Numbered from the stretch's first letter, positions 1 through 8,828 are shown. The stretch: 38,728 nucleotides of DNA from Methanobacteriota archaeon (GCA_005878915.1 VBML01000058.1:23259-61986); one strand, 5' to 3'. A program made the numbers and translations. Notes: a model not told the origin generated them from the letters alone.

Positions 1-618
1 GTTCGCCGGACGGTGGACCGTCGCGAGGACATAGCCCTTCGGCGTCAGCCCGAGACGTTTCCCGATGTCCCGCTTCCGGGCCTCCTGGGCGCTCACCAGG
101 GCGACATCGTACATGACGTCCCCGACGAGGTGCACCCCTCGCTGGATTCCCTCCTTGGCGAGGTTCTCTACGGCGGTCTGCGTCGGGCAGAAAAGGAGCG
201 TCGCCAGGTGGTCGGCGATGATCCGGTTCACCTCCTCCGGCATCTTCCGGTTGAAGCTCCGAAGTCCGGCCTCCACGTGGCCCACGGGGAGGTGGAGCTT
301 CGCGGCGGCCAGCGCGGCGGCAAGCGTGGAGTTCGTGTCTCCGTACACCAGGACGATGTCCGGCCGCACCCGTTCGAGCACCTCCTCTAGCCGGATCAGC
401 ATCTCACCCGTCTGCTTGGCATGGGTCCCCGACCCCACCTCGAGGTTGTAGTCCGGCTTTGGGATCTCCAGGACGTCGAAGAACACGTCGCTCATCGCCT
501 CGTCGTAGTGCTGGCCGGTGTGGATCAGCACCTCCTCGTTGTGGCGGCGGATGGCCCGGCTCACGGGGGCGGCCTTCACGAACTGAGGGCGCGCGCCGAC
601 GACGCTCGCGATTCGCAC
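1..618 (-). CDS. wecB: UDP-N-acetylglucosamine 2-epimerase (non-hydrolysing), C-terminus beyond window
   Basis: This is the N-terminal 206 codons of a WecB/WbpI-type epimerase, which interconverts UDP-GlcNAc-type and UDP-ManNAc-type sugars in the cytoplasm. I translated the minus strand by hand because the ORF track shows only shadows here. It reads GARPQF near residue 8, then TGQHYD, GDTNST, HVEAGLRS and PEEVNR, all hallmarks of the family. The frame stays open to base 1, and members are usually about 360-380 residues, so roughly half is present. I chose the GTG at 618 because family members begin like this (MRIASVVGARPQF) and a TATA-like box lies about 26 bases upstream. An ATG at 690 would add 24 unlikely residues. 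It is divergent from the wecC-like gene. With the other sugar genes here it could act in UDP-ManNAcA or UDP-ManNAc3NAcA synthesis. Confidence 0.93.
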   Translation of the reverse strand, partial: MRIASVVGARPQFVKAAPVSRAIRRHNEEVLIHTGQHYDEAMSDVFFDVLEIPKPDYNLEVGSGTHAKQTGEMLIRLEEVLERVRPDIVLVYGDTNSTLAAALAAAKLHLPVGHVEAGLRSFNRKMPEEVNRIIADHLATLLFCPTQTAVENLAKEGIQRGVHLVGDVMYDVALVSAQEARKRDIGKRLGLTPKGYVLATVHRPAN

Positions 619-640
619 GGGCTTGAACCAAGCCGCCGCC

Positions 641-646
641 TTAAAA
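641..646 (-). promoter_or_regulatory. TATA-like box of wecB
   Basis: TTTTAA on the minus strand is centred about 26 bases before the GTG start, the spacing expected for a leaderless archaeal transcript. Confidence 0.6.
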
Positions 647-707
647 GGCTGCGCTCCAAGGAGGGCGAAGACCTCGCGCGGATTTCGCATCCCTCCATCG
701 TGAAATG

Positions 708-713
708 TTTATC
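708..713 (+). promoter_or_regulatory. TATA-like box of wecC
   Basis: TTTATC is centred about 29 bases before the ATG at 739 and no ribosome-binding site is evident, consistent with leaderless initiation. Confidence 0.6.
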
Positions 714-738
714 TCCGCGGCCCTCATCGAGGCGAGAC

Positions 739-2034
739 ATGAAGGTTGCCGTCATCGGCCTTGGATACGTCGGGGTACCCGTGGCCGCCGTTCTCGCGTC
801 TAAGGGGATCCGCGTCGTCGGCATCGACATCGATCCCCGCAAAGTCGAGAGGGTCGGTGCGGGCGCAACCCCCCTCGAGGGGTATGAGCCCGGACTCGCC
901 GAGCTTATTGCTGAAGGCGCCGCCTCCGGGCTTCTCAAGGCGACGACGGACTACGACGCGATGGCCGACGCGGATGCGGTGGTCGTCAGCGTCGAGACCC
1001 CGATCGACGACGCGACGCACGACCCTGAATACAAGGCGCTAAGGTCAGCCCTTCGCAGCATCGCCCCACGGCTTCACAAAGGCGCTCTCGTCTCCATTGA
1101 GTCGACAGTCGCCCCAAGAACGATGACGGGCCTTGTTCGCCCGATCCTCGAGCGGGGCAGCGGGCTCCGTGCGGGGCGAGACTTCCATCTCGTCCACTCG
1201 CCGGAGCGAGTGACGGCTGGGAAGCTCCTTCGCAATCTCACGACATTGGACCGCGTCATCGGAGCGGAGGATGCCCGCGCTCGCCGAGCGGCACGGACTC
1301 TGTACTCTCAGATATCGAGCGGTGCGCTCCACGACGCAGACTGGGTGAGCGCGGAGATTACGAAGACCGCGGAGAACGCATATCGAGACGTACAGATTGC
1401 GTTCTCGAACGAGGTCGCCTTGATCTGCGAGGAACTCGGTGCGAACGCCTATCGCGTGCGGGAGCTCGTGAACACGTGTCCGGGACGAGACATGCTCATA
1501 CCGGGCGCGGGCGTCGGAGGGCATTGTATCCCCAAGGACCCATGGCTCCTCGTGTCGCCCGTGATTCATCAGAAGCCGGTCCTGATTCCGACGGCGCGGG
1601 AGGTGAACGACTTCATGCCGACACGGATGGCGCAGCTCGTCGAAGAGGCGATGCGGGAGGTCGGAAGGAGAATCCGGAACTCGCAGGTTGCCATCCTCGG
1701 ATTCGCGTTCCGCGAGAACACGGAGGACTCGCGGAACAGCCCCGCGATCCCTCTCATCCGGGAACTGCGGCGTCGGGGGGCGGATGTGACGATTCACGAC
1801 CCATTCGCGAAGAGCCTGCGAGGGTTTACGATCACCCGGGATCTGGGAGCCGCTCTGAGGGGGGCGGACTGCCTTGCATTGGTCACGGCGCACGACGACT
1901 ACCGGACCCTGGACCTGAAGAAACTGCGGGGGTGGATGCGCCACCGCGCCATCGTGGACGGGCGGAACGTCTTCGACGGCTCCGTGATCAAACGAGGATT
2001 CTCCTATCGCGCAATCGGGAAGGGCGAATTCTAA
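739..2034 (+). CDS. wecC: UDP-N-acetyl-D-mannosamine(glucosamine) 6-dehydrogenase
   Basis: A 431-residue nucleotide-sugar dehydrogenase that oxidises C6 of a UDP-HexNAc to the uronic acid using two NAD+. The N-terminal Rossmann motif GLGYVG is at residues 7-12. The substrate loop SPERVTAG and the lysine/asparagine stretch TKTAENAYRD follow. The catalytic cysteine is in GVGGHCIPKDP (about Cys263). The C-terminal UDP-binding domain has GFAFRENTEDSRNSP. Length matches WecC/WbpA. The ORF track extends it to 421, but that extension is antisense to wecB; the ATG at 739 has a well-placed TATA box and gives the classic MKVAVIGLGYVG start. It is divergent from wecB and convergent with the Gfo/Idh gene. 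Sequence alone does not settle UDP-ManNAc versus UDP-GlcNAc as substrate. Confidence 0.93.
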   Translation: MKVAVIGLGYVGVPVAAVLASKGIRVVGIDIDPRKVERVGAGATPLEGYEPGLAELIAEGAASGLLKATTDYDAMADADAVVVSVETPIDDATHDPEYKALRSALRSIAPRLHKGALVSIESTVAPRTMTGLVRPILERGSGLRAGRDFHLVHSPERVTAGKLLRNLTTLDRVIGAEDARARRAARTLYSQISSGALHDADWVSAEITKTAENAYRDVQIAFSNEVALICEELGANAYRVRELVNTCPGRDMLIPGAGVGGHCIPKDPWLLVSPVIHQKPVLIPTAREVNDFMPTRMAQLVEEAMREVGRRIRNSQVAILGFAFRENTEDSRNSPAIPLIRELRRRGADVTIHDPFAKSLRGFTITRDLGAALRGADCLALVTAHDDYRTLDLKKLRGWMRHRAIVDGRNVFDGSVIKRGFSYRAIGKGEF

Positions 2035-2065
2035 TCTCCCCCCGGGATGCGAGGAGCCGAGGACA

Positions 2066-3043
2066 TCACGGGAGGGCGGTGACCTTCCCGCTTCGCTGGG
2101 ATTCGATTGCCGCCTCCACCACGCGCAGAGTCTCGACCGCATCTTCCCCCGTCACGAGGGGATCCTTCCCGTCGGTGACCGCCCGAAGGAAGTCCTTGAG
2201 CTCCCGCTTCAGCGGTTCCTCCTTCCGAAGGTTCACGTGCCGGATGTCGAAGTCCAGGGGCAATTGGTAGAGGTTCGCGGGATCCAGCGGGCCCAGGCTC
2301 GAGGACGAAATCGTCATCGACTGCGCGGTGTAGTCCAGCTCGACGAAGTTCCGGAGGCACGTGAGGCTCAGGCGACGCACCTTCATCGGCGTGAGCCAGT
2401 TCGCCTCGACGTACCCGTGCACCCCGTTCGCGAAGCTGAGGAGGATCGTCGCATGATCCTCAAACGCTTCGTGCTTCTGTCGCCCACCGACGGCGAAGAC
2501 CGAGGACACGCGCTTCCCCACAAGGTACCGAAGGACATCGATGTCGTGAATCGCCAGGTCCATGATCACTCCAACGTCTCGGATCCGCTCCGGGAAGTTG
2601 CTGACCCGCCGCGCGCCCGCGGTGATCAAGTCCCCCCAGGTGCCCGCTTCGAGGTACCGCTTGGCGCTCTCGACGACAGGGTTGTGCCGCTCGACGTGGC
2701 CGGCTCCGAGGATCAGGCCCGCCTCCCGGGCGGCCTTGACGAGGCGCTGAGCGTCCCGGACCGTGCCGCAGATCGGCTTCTCCACGAGGACGTGCTTCCC
2801 CGCCGCGATCGCGTCCATCGCGACCGCGTAGTGGAGGTTCGTGGGGACGCAAATCGTGACCGCGTCGACCCGGTCCTTGAGGAGCGCCTTGTAGTCGGGG
2901 AAGTAGGAGACGGAGTGCCGGTTCGCGACAGCCCCGCCCGCCTTCGCGTCGGGATCCGCGACCGCGGCGAGTTCACCAAGGTCCGCGAGGACGCGGGCGT
3001 GGTTCTGCCCCATGGAGCCCACGCCGATCACGCCTACCTTCAT
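2066..3043 (-). CDS. Gfo/Idh/MocA oxidoreductase, probable UDP-sugar 3-dehydrogenase (WbpB-like)
   Basis: A 325-residue NAD(P)-dependent oxidoreductase. The Rossmann motif GVGSMGQNHA starts at residue 6. The family signature VEKPICG is near residue 94, and the C-terminal domain carries AGHVERHNPVV and AIHDIDVLRYL. In the diacetamido-uronic acid pathway WbpB oxidises the 3-hydroxyl of UDP-GlcNAcA to the 3-keto sugar, which a DegT aminotransferase then aminates. Both partners are in this window, so I infer that role; the family is broad and other sugar oxidations are possible. The ATG at 3043 is preferred over the longer ORF (3124) because a TATA-like box sits about 27 bases upstream. It is convergent with wecC, about 31 bases apart. 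Confidence 0.85.
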   Translation of the reverse strand: MKVGVIGVGSMGQNHARVLADLGELAAVADPDAKAGGAVANRHSVSYFPDYKALLKDRVDAVTICVPTNLHYAVAMDAIAAGKHVLVEKPICGTVRDAQRLVKAAREAGLILGAGHVERHNPVVESAKRYLEAGTWGDLITAGARRVSNFPERIRDVGVIMDLAIHDIDVLRYLVGKRVSSVFAVGGRQKHEAFEDHATILLSFANGVHGYVEANWLTPMKVRRLSLTCLRNFVELDYTAQSMTISSSSLGPLDPANLYQLPLDFDIRHVNLRKEEPLKRELKDFLRAVTDGKDPLVTGEDAVETLRVVEAAIESQRSGKVTALP

Positions 3044-3066
3044 CGGCCGTGCAATCGATGGGGCCG

Positions 3067-3074
3067 ATAAGAAA
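3067..3074 (-). promoter_or_regulatory. TATA-like box of the Gfo/Idh gene
   Basis: TTTCTTAT on the minus strand, centred about 27 bases before the ATG at 3043. Confidence 0.5.
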
Positions 3075-3112
3075 GGTTCGGTCCGCTCTCGACGCGCGGT
3101 GCGTGCGATGGG

Positions 3113-3118
3113 TTCATA
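3113..3118 (+). promoter_or_regulatory. Possible TATA-like box of the YHS gene
   Basis: TTCATA is centred about 29 bases before the ATG at 3145, which is why that start is chosen over 3139. It is a weak match. Confidence 0.35.
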
Positions 3119-3144
3119 CGGCACCTCGCGTTCGACGAATGCAG

Positions 3145-3324
3145 ATGGCGTTGGACCCCGTTTGCGGTACCGCCGTGAACCCGCACAACGCGTTCTGGAT
3201 GATCTGGTACAAGGGAAAGCCGTACTATTTCTGCGGGGAGGAATGCCAGATGGTGTTTGATCGGCATCCGGAAAAGTATCGAGAGAAAGCGTTGGAGCAG
3301 CGGGACAAGGAACGGATCTTCTAG
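3145..3324 (+). CDS. YHS-domain metal-binding protein
   Basis: A 59-residue protein made almost entirely of one YHS domain. It opens with the cysteine motif DPVCGTAV, then WYKGKPYYFCGEECQ, then FDRHPEKY. The three cysteines are those that bind soft metals in YHS domains attached to copper or mercury ATPases and to oxygenases. A free-standing copy may be a small metal chaperone or sensor, but nothing nearby names its partner. The next gene downstream encodes an ABC ATPase with its own promoter, so co-function is not implied. The start could be ATG 3139 or 3145; I prefer 3145 from TATA spacing and because the domain begins at once. Confidence 0.85.
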   Translation: MALDPVCGTAVNPHNAFWMIWYKGKPYYFCGEECQMVFDRHPEKYREKALEQRDKERIF

Positions 3325-3355
3325 AGCCTGCCTTGTCGATGCGCCGCGCGCAATC

Positions 3356-3361
3356 TTAATA
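3356..3361 (+). promoter_or_regulatory. TATA-like box of the ABC exporter operon
   Basis: TTAATA is centred about 28 bases before the ATG at 3387. Confidence 0.55.
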
Positions 3362-3386
3362 CGCCTCTGCATGTAGCTCGGGCACG

Positions 3387-4163
3387 ATGTCGGGCACCGC
3401 CTCTCCGCCGACCAAGGTCAAGAAGAGTCCCCGCGCGGAGACCGTGGAAGGTCAAGCAGCTCCAGCCGACGGCGGGATTGTTGTCGCCCGCGGGGTCACG
3501 AAGGTGTACGAGTCCGGGGACATCTCGGTCCCCGCGCTTCGCGGCGTCGACCTCTCGGTCAAGAAGGGGGAGATGGTCGCGATCATGGGCCCGTCCGGGT
3601 GCGGAAAGACGACCTTGTTGAATGTCCTGAGCGGGATCGACGACATGACGGCGGGCGAAGTCTGGATCGCTGGGAGTCCGCTCTCGGAGATGAACGACAA
3701 CGCGAAGACGGACTTCCGGGCGATGAAGATGGGGTTCATCTTCCAGTCCTACAACCTCCTCCCCGTCCTTCGCGCGGCGGAGAACGTCGAGCTCCCGCTC
3801 CTCGTCCGGGGGGACGACCCCAAGGAGGCCCGGAAGAAGGCCGCCGCCGCGTTGGAGGCCGTGGGCCTGGGTGGGAAGGGACCGAAAAAGCCCGCGGAAC
3901 TCAGCGGGGGGGAGCAACAGCGGGTGGCGATCGCCCGCAGCCTGGTAAACGACCCGGACATCGTGTTCGCGGACGAGCCGACGGGGAACCTGGACTCGGA
4001 GACGACGGCGGAGGTGATCCAGCTGATGAAGCGGCTCCACCGGGAGAAGGGGCTCACGTTTGTGATTGTGACGCACGACGGTTCCGTGGGGAACGCGACG
4101 GAGCGCGTGGTCCTCATGCGCAACGGTGTGATCACGAAGTCGTTCCAGCCGACCGGAGCCTGA
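3387..4163 (+). CDS. ABC transporter ATP-binding protein (LolD/MacB type)
   Basis: A 258-residue ATPase of the lipoprotein/macrolide-export-like class. Walker A GPSGCGKTT is at residues 68-76. The Q-loop FQSYNLLP, signature LSGGEQQRVAIARS, Walker B and D-loop DIVFADEPTGNLDSE, and switch histidine VTHD follow in the usual order. A polar, Lys/Ala/Pro-rich extension of about 30 residues precedes the core. It is followed three bases later by a large FtsX-type permease, so the two form one exporter. By family knowledge such pairs act as mechanotransmission machines or extrude hydrophobic or envelope molecules rather than importing solutes. The substrate is unknown, and a link to the surrounding glycan genes is only positional. 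Confidence 0.93.
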   Translation: MSGTASPPTKVKKSPRAETVEGQAAPADGGIVVARGVTKVYESGDISVPALRGVDLSVKKGEMVAIMGPSGCGKTTLLNVLSGIDDMTAGEVWIAGSPLSEMNDNAKTDFRAMKMGFIFQSYNLLPVLRAAENVELPLLVRGDDPKEARKKAAAALEAVGLGGKGPKKPAELSGGEQQRVAIARSLVNDPDIVFADEPTGNLDSETTAEVIQLMKRLHREKGLTFVIVTHDGSVGNATERVVLMRNGVITKSFQPTGA

Positions 4164-4166
4164 GGC

Positions 4167-7049
4167 ATGGCGCTCGAGACCGCGCTGTACCTCCTCGGGG
4201 TCGTCGGCCTTGTTTGCCTCGCGGTTGTCGCGTGGGCGGGGCGGAAGCGCTTCCCCCTTCGGATTGGCGTCGGGAACTTCTTCCGAAGGAAGACGCAGGT
4301 CGCGATCGTCGTCGCGGGCCTTCTCATCGGCACGTCGATCATCACGTCGTCGTACGTCATTCAGACCACGTTCGACTACACGATTCGGAGCGCGGTCTTT
4401 CGTGCCCTCGACCACACGGATGAGACAATCACGCTGGTGGCCGCGGACGGCAGGCGGGCGTTCTTCTCGGAAGCGGTGTTCGACGATCTCTACGCGAATC
4501 GGAGCGCGATGCCCACAATCGATGCCCTCGCCCCGAGGGTCCACCTTAGCGGGGCCGTCGTGGAAACGACGACGCGGCTGTTCGAACCCACAGCGACCGT
4601 CATCGGGTTCAACGCCTCGTATGAGCCCGGGACGTTCGTGCGCCAGGACGGCTCCTCCTGGAACGGCTCCGACCTTGGCCCCGGCGAGGTCATCGTAAAC
4701 GGGAAGCTTGCCGAGAACATCGAGGCGAAGGCGGGACATGACGTTGTTCTGGCGATGAGCGGGCCTGCCGGCTTCGTCCAGATGCCGGCGACGATTCGCG
4801 CGGTTGTCCAGGACGCGGGTCTCGGCGCATTCGGTGACGGGCCCAACGTGTTCATCCCCCTCTCCGCTCTCCAGGCGGGCGTCGGCGCCACGGGAGAGAT
4901 CAACCTCATCTCCGTCTCGAATGTTGGTGGGGTGACGGAGGGGTACGTCCACTCTGACAGCGCCGTGCGGGAGCTCAGGTCCCACCTGCCCTCGGCGTCC
5001 GCCTACAGGATCTCGAACGTGAAGGCGGATAACATCGACTCGGCGACCCGGAACGTCGACCAGCTCAGCCAGCTGTTCGTGCTCCTCGGGGTCTTCACAA
5101 TCATCGCGGGGATCCTGCTCATCATCAACATCTTCGTCATGCTCGCGGAAGAGCGGAAGGGGGAGATGGGGGTCGCCCGTGCCCTCGGCATGCGCCGCAA
5201 GAACCTCGTCCAGAGCTTCGTCTCGGAGGGCCTCCTGTATGCTCTCCTGTCATCGCTCGTTGGCACGTTCACGGGCCTCCTCGTTGCGGCGGTGATCCTC
5301 TGGGCGTTCGGCCAGATCTTTCCCCCCGCCGCGTTTGGCGGCGTTGGTTTCGTGCTGAGTTGGACGTGGTCCGACGTGATCCAAGGGTTCTCGATCGGCT
5401 TCCTGATCACGATGGTCACGATCGGGATCGCCTCGTGGCGCGTGTCGAAGCTGAACATCGTCCGCGCGATCCGAGACATCCCGGAACCTGTACAGCATCG
5501 CTCCACCCGTCGTCAGGTCGCGCTCGGGGCGGGATTGTCAGGTGTCGGCGTTCTTCTGACGGCGGTCGCTCTCCTCCGACACAGTCTCATCCTCCAGGAC
5601 CTCGGCCCCATCACCCTTTCGCTTGGACTCGCGATCCTGACGATGCGCGTGGTGCCCGCCCGTCTCGTGTTCAGCCTCGCGGGAGCGTTCATCATCGGGT
5701 GGGTCCTGAGCCCGTGGAAGTTCTTCAGTACCGCCGGCGCGGACATCACGTTGTTCATCGTCGCGGGCCTCTTCCTCGTCCTCGGGGGCCTCTTGCTCGT
5801 CATGTTCAACAGCGACACGTTGCTAGCAGTGGGGACGCGCATTGTGCGGAGTCGCACGTGGCGCCCCGTGGTCCGTACCGCAATCGCCTATCCGATGAAC
5901 AAGAAGTTCCGCACCGGCGCAACCCTTGCGAGCATCGCCCTCATCATGTTCACGATCGCGACGATGTCCGGAATTCAGACGTTGGTGAGCGGCTCCATTA
6001 CGAAGTCCATCGAGCGGGAGAGCGGGGGTTACGATCTCATTGGGTCCGCCCGAACACCGATTTCAAATTGGAGCGCCGCCCTGGCATCATACAACACGAC
6101 ATCGACGAACATCACCAAGTCCGCCGCCCTCCCGGTGGTCCCCGTTCGAATCTCCCCGACCGCGAACTTCACGGGAGAATTCCACAATTCAAGCCTCGTC
6201 GGAATCGCCTCCGGCTGGACGCCGCCGTTCCTCCTCCAGGCGATCGACCCGGCGTACCCCGACGCCGCGGCCGCGTGGGCCGCGGTCCAGGCGAACGACG
6301 GACTAGCCATCGTCGACGGCACCGTGATTCCGAACAATTTCGGTCCCAACTTCGGTACGTTTTCCGCGGGAGTCGGCGACGTGTTCTTCTACCGGAACGC
6401 AACCGGTGTCGCAAGGAACCTGCGCGTCATCGGCATCCTGTACGAGGTGTTCGTCCAGGGCCTCTGGGTGAGGTCCGCGGTTGTGCGCAACGACTTCGGT
6501 GTTGATGCGACGAGCCTGTTCTACTTCAGCGTTCGCGCCGGCGTCGACGTCACCGGGGCGGGGCACGACCTCGAGCGGTACTTCATCGCAAACCAGCTGG
6601 TCACGGTCAACATCCAGGCCCTCCTCAACTCAATCCTCGAGGTCACGATGGGCATCTTCAACCTCCTGGAGGCGTACCTTGCCCTCGGCCTCGTCGTGGG
6701 AATCGCGGGGCTCGGAGTGATCACGATGCGGAACGTCGTCGAGCGCCGGCAGGAGACGGGCGCCCTACGAGCGATTGGGTTCCGGAAGTCGATGGTCCTG
6801 CGGTCCTTCCTGTTGGAGCTGTCCTTCATCGCGCTCACGGGTATCACGATGGGCACGATCCTGGGGATCGCCTTGTCGTACGACCTTTACCTGAGATTCT
6901 TTGCCGACCAAACGCTCTTCGTGGTCCCGTGGGCTCGCTTGGTTACCCTTGGCGCGGCCGCGTTCGCCGGGTCGGTTCTCGCGACGGCGAGTCCGGCGAT
7001 CCGAGCGTCGCGGATGCCACCCGCGGAAGCCCTCCGGCGTTTCGAGTAG
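4167..7049 (+). CDS. Large FtsX/MacB-like ABC permease
   Basis: A 960-residue membrane protein. An N-terminal anchor (residues about 5-20) and the first core helix (about 45-65) precede an extracellular MacB-PCD-like domain. A three-helix FtsX block follows, with the coupling motif EERKGEMGVARALGMR after its first helix. Four or five middle helices link to a second half with another helix near residue 590, a second extracellular domain, and a second FtsX block with the matching motif ERRQETGALRAIGFRK. It ends in SRMPPAEALRRFE, typical of such permeases. It is thus a duplicated FtsX permease that may work as a single polypeptide with a dimer of the ATPase. It starts three bases after the ATPase stop and is convergent with the TPR-like gene, four bases apart. 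Confidence 0.9.
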   Translation: MALETALYLLGVVGLVCLAVVAWAGRKRFPLRIGVGNFFRRKTQVAIVVAGLLIGTSIITSSYVIQTTFDYTIRSAVFRALDHTDETITLVAADGRRAFFSEAVFDDLYANRSAMPTIDALAPRVHLSGAVVETTTRLFEPTATVIGFNASYEPGTFVRQDGSSWNGSDLGPGEVIVNGKLAENIEAKAGHDVVLAMSGPAGFVQMPATIRAVVQDAGLGAFGDGPNVFIPLSALQAGVGATGEINLISVSNVGGVTEGYVHSDSAVRELRSHLPSASAYRISNVKADNIDSATRNVDQLSQLFVLLGVFTIIAGILLIINIFVMLAEERKGEMGVARALGMRRKNLVQSFVSEGLLYALLSSLVGTFTGLLVAAVILWAFGQIFPPAAFGGVGFVLSWTWSDVIQGFSIGFLITMVTIGIASWRVSKLNIVRAIRDIPEPVQHRSTRRQVALGAGLSGVGVLLTAVALLRHSLILQDLGPITLSLGLAILTMRVVPARLVFSLAGAFIIGWVLSPWKFFSTAGADITLFIVAGLFLVLGGLLLVMFNSDTLLAVGTRIVRSRTWRPVVRTAIAYPMNKKFRTGATLASIALIMFTIATMSGIQTLVSGSITKSIERESGGYDLIGSARTPISNWSAALASYNTTSTNITKSAALPVVPVRISPTANFTGEFHNSSLVGIASGWTPPFLLQAIDPAYPDAAAAWAAVQANDGLAIVDGTVIPNNFGPNFGTFSAGVGDVFFYRNATGVARNLRVIGILYEVFVQGLWVRSAVVRNDFGVDATSLFYFSVRAGVDVTGAGHDLERYFIANQLVTVNIQALLNSILEVTMGIFNLLEAYLALGLVVGIAGLGVITMRNVVERRQETGALRAIGFRKSMVLRSFLLELSFIALTGITMGTILGIALSYDLYLRFFADQTLFVVPWARLVTLGAAAFAGSVLATASPAIRASRMPPAEALRRFE

Positions 7050-7053
7050 CCGC

Positions 7054-7584
7054 CTAAACGAGTTTCCCTTTTAGGAGCCCGCGGAGCCGGTTCGCCTTGG
7101 TCCCCATCCCCTGGCGATCGTAGAACACAACCGCCTCCGCCAGGTCCTCTCGCCAGCGATCCTCGTCCCCAATCGCCCGCCGGATCTGGGCCTGCGTCTC
7201 CCAGGCGGCGGCGACGCCGACCCAATTCGAGGTCACGTGAAGGCGATCGCGAGCATTCGCGAGGGTCACGACCGCGCGGTCCTGCCGGCCGGTCTTCCCA
7301 TAGATGCCGCCGAGATTCAGCATCGCCCACCCCGCCCCTTGCCGTCCTTCCTCGCTCTGGATGTTGGAGAAGCGATTCAGCGCGTCCAACAGGAACCGCT
7401 CTGCGCGCGTGGTGTCACGGCGCATCTCCGCGGAGGACCGGCGCGACTCCCACGCCGGATCGCGGACGGTCTCCGCTTCGAGATCGCGGCGGAGGGACTC
7501 ATAGTGACGCAGGGCCCCCTCCCAATCCAGCCCATGTTCGAGCGCGATTCCCGCCTCGAGGGCAGCGTCGAAGGATTCCAACAT
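7054..7584 (-). CDS. TPR-like helical repeat protein
   Basis: A 176-residue soluble protein rich in Ala, Arg and Leu. It has several helix pairs resembling tetratricopeptide repeats: ALEHGLDWEGALRHYESL, then AERFLLDALNRF, then GKTGRQDRAVVTLANA, then the C-terminal AVVFYDRQGM. No catalytic motif or signal peptide is visible. It is probably a protein-interaction module, but no partner can be named. The track starts at 7593; I prefer the in-frame ATG at 7584 because the TATA-like box lies 28 bases away. It is convergent with the permease gene. Whether it is co-transcribed with the aminotransferase upstream on the same strand is unclear, since it has its own box. Confidence 0.65.
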   Translation of the reverse strand: MLESFDAALEAGIALEHGLDWEGALRHYESLRRDLEAETVRDPAWESRRSSAEMRRDTTRAERFLLDALNRFSNIQSEEGRQGAGWAMLNLGGIYGKTGRQDRAVVTLANARDRLHVTSNWVGVAAAWETQAQIRRAIGDEDRWREDLAEAVVFYDRQGMGTKANRLRGLLKGKLV

Positions 7585-7608
7585 CGCACCCATTGGAAAC
7601 CGCGCTAG

Positions 7609-7615
7609 GTAATAG
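7609..7615 (-). promoter_or_regulatory. TATA-like box of the TPR-like gene
   Basis: CTATTAC on the minus strand, 28 bases from the ATG at 7584. It lies just before the aminotransferase stop codon. Confidence 0.4.
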
Positions 7616-7635
7616 CCCCTCGCTCGTCGCGGCCT

Positions 7636-8739
7636 CTACTCAGGTCCGCGCAGGCGGTCCATCGCGGACAGAATCGTGTCGATGTCGCTGCTGGAAACGA
7701 GCGGGTGCACGGGGATTTCGAAGAGGCGGGGGACGGTTTCCTCCGCGACCTTGGACCGCTCCGCCGGTCGTTTCCGGAACGCCTTCTGGCGGTACATAAC
7801 GCCCGGGTACGACGGCCGGCAGCCAATCCCTTCCGAGCTCAATCGCTGGACAATGCTGTCCCGCGAAAGGGGGAACCCGTCCTCGACCCGGACGATGTAC
7901 TGGTAGTACGAGTGGAGCATCCAGTTGCCTTCGACCGGTGGGCGCAAGCCTTCGATTTGCGAGATCCCCTTCGTCAGCCGCGCCGCGTTCTCCCGCCGCT
8001 TCCGGACGAAGCTGTCGAGCTTTCGCAACTGCACGAGGCCGATTGCCGCCGCGAACTCGGTCATCCTGTAGTTGTACCCGATGAGCACGTGGTCGTACTT
8101 CGCCCTCTGCCCGTGGTCTCGGAGGAGGCGGCACTGTTCCGCGATCTTCGGGTCGTCGGTCAGGATCATGCCACCTTCCCCGGTCGTCATGTTCTTCGTG
8201 GGGTAGAATGAGAAGCAGGAAGTGTCCCCGAGGTTGCCCGACTTCTCCCCGTGATACTCGGCCCCATGAGACTGACAGGCGTCTTCGAGAACGATCAGGT
8301 CGTTCGCTTCTGCGACCTCGTTGATCGCCTCCATCTCGGCGGTCTGCCCGTACAGGTGCACGGGCATCACCGCCTTCGTCTTCTTCGTCACGGCCCTCTT
8401 GAGCGATGCCGGGTCCATCGTGTAGAGGCCCCGGTCGATATCCGCGAACGTGGGCGTCCCGCCGCAGAGGAGGACCGTCGCCGCGCACGCGAAGAATGTG
8501 AGGGCGGGGACGACGACCTCCTGGCCACGTCCGATTTCGTGGGCGAGGAGCGCGACGTGGAGGGCGGACGTTCCGCTGTTCACCGCGATGCCGTGGCCAC
8601 GGCCAACATACTGGGCGAAGCGCTTTTCGAACTCCGCGACCCGCGCTCCTTGCGCGAACTGCCCGCTCTCCATGACCTCGAGGACGGCCCGTTTCTCTTC
8701 CTCGCCGAGGAATGGCTTCGCGATGGGGATGCCGGCCAC
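7636..8739 (-). CDS. DegT/DnrJ/EryC1/StrS aminotransferase (WbpE-like)
   Basis: A 367-residue PLP-dependent nucleotide-sugar aminotransferase. The motif VNSGTSALH (about residues 53-61) binds the cofactor phosphate. LEDACQSHGA (151-160) carries the ring-contacting Asp. The Schiff-base lysine is in FYPTKNMTTGEGG (about Lys182). GYNYRMTEFAAAIG follows, as in the family. In the WbpB/WbpE pair this enzyme aminates the 3-keto UDP-sugar with glutamate as donor; the WbpB-like and WbpD-like partners in this window make that role likely, though DegT enzymes vary in position specificity. Start is GTG 8739, giving MAGIPIAKPFLGEEE, with a TATA-like box about 26 bases upstream. Confidence 0.92.
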   Translation of the reverse strand: MAGIPIAKPFLGEEEKRAVLEVMESGQFAQGARVAEFEKRFAQYVGRGHGIAVNSGTSALHVALLAHEIGRGQEVVVPALTFFACAATVLLCGGTPTFADIDRGLYTMDPASLKRAVTKKTKAVMPVHLYGQTAEMEAINEVAEANDLIVLEDACQSHGAEYHGEKSGNLGDTSCFSFYPTKNMTTGEGGMILTDDPKIAEQCRLLRDHGQRAKYDHVLIGYNYRMTEFAAAIGLVQLRKLDSFVRKRRENAARLTKGISQIEGLRPPVEGNWMLHSYYQYIVRVEDGFPLSRDSIVQRLSSEGIGCRPSYPGVMYRQKAFRKRPAERSKVAEETVPRLFEIPVHPLVSSSDIDTILSAMDRLRGPE

Positions 8740-8761
8740 GGCCCGGGCACGTCTGCCGCTA

Positions 8762-8769
8762 CCATAAGG
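8762..8769 (-). promoter_or_regulatory. TATA-like box of the aminotransferase gene
   Basis: CCTTATGG on the minus strand, about 26 bases before the GTG at 8739. Confidence 0.5.
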
Positions 8770-8828
8770 GTGCCGGGCCGAGTCCTGAAAGGGGGACTCG
8801 CGGCCCGATTACCCCGCGACGAGTTCAA

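Noticed and set aside
421-738. N-terminal extension of the 537-residue ORF containing the dehydrogenase
   Set aside because: It is antisense to the epimerase gene, has no domain, and the ATG at 739 has a TATA-like box and the canonical Rossmann start.
1045-2142. 365-residue minus-strand ORF over the dehydrogenase
   Set aside because: Arg/Pro/Ser-rich shadow frame of a strong plus-strand gene; typical of GC-rich DNA.
3321-4985. 554-residue minus-strand ORF
   Set aside because: Antisense to the ABC ATPase and permease, with low-complexity Arg/Asp/Pro content and no domain.
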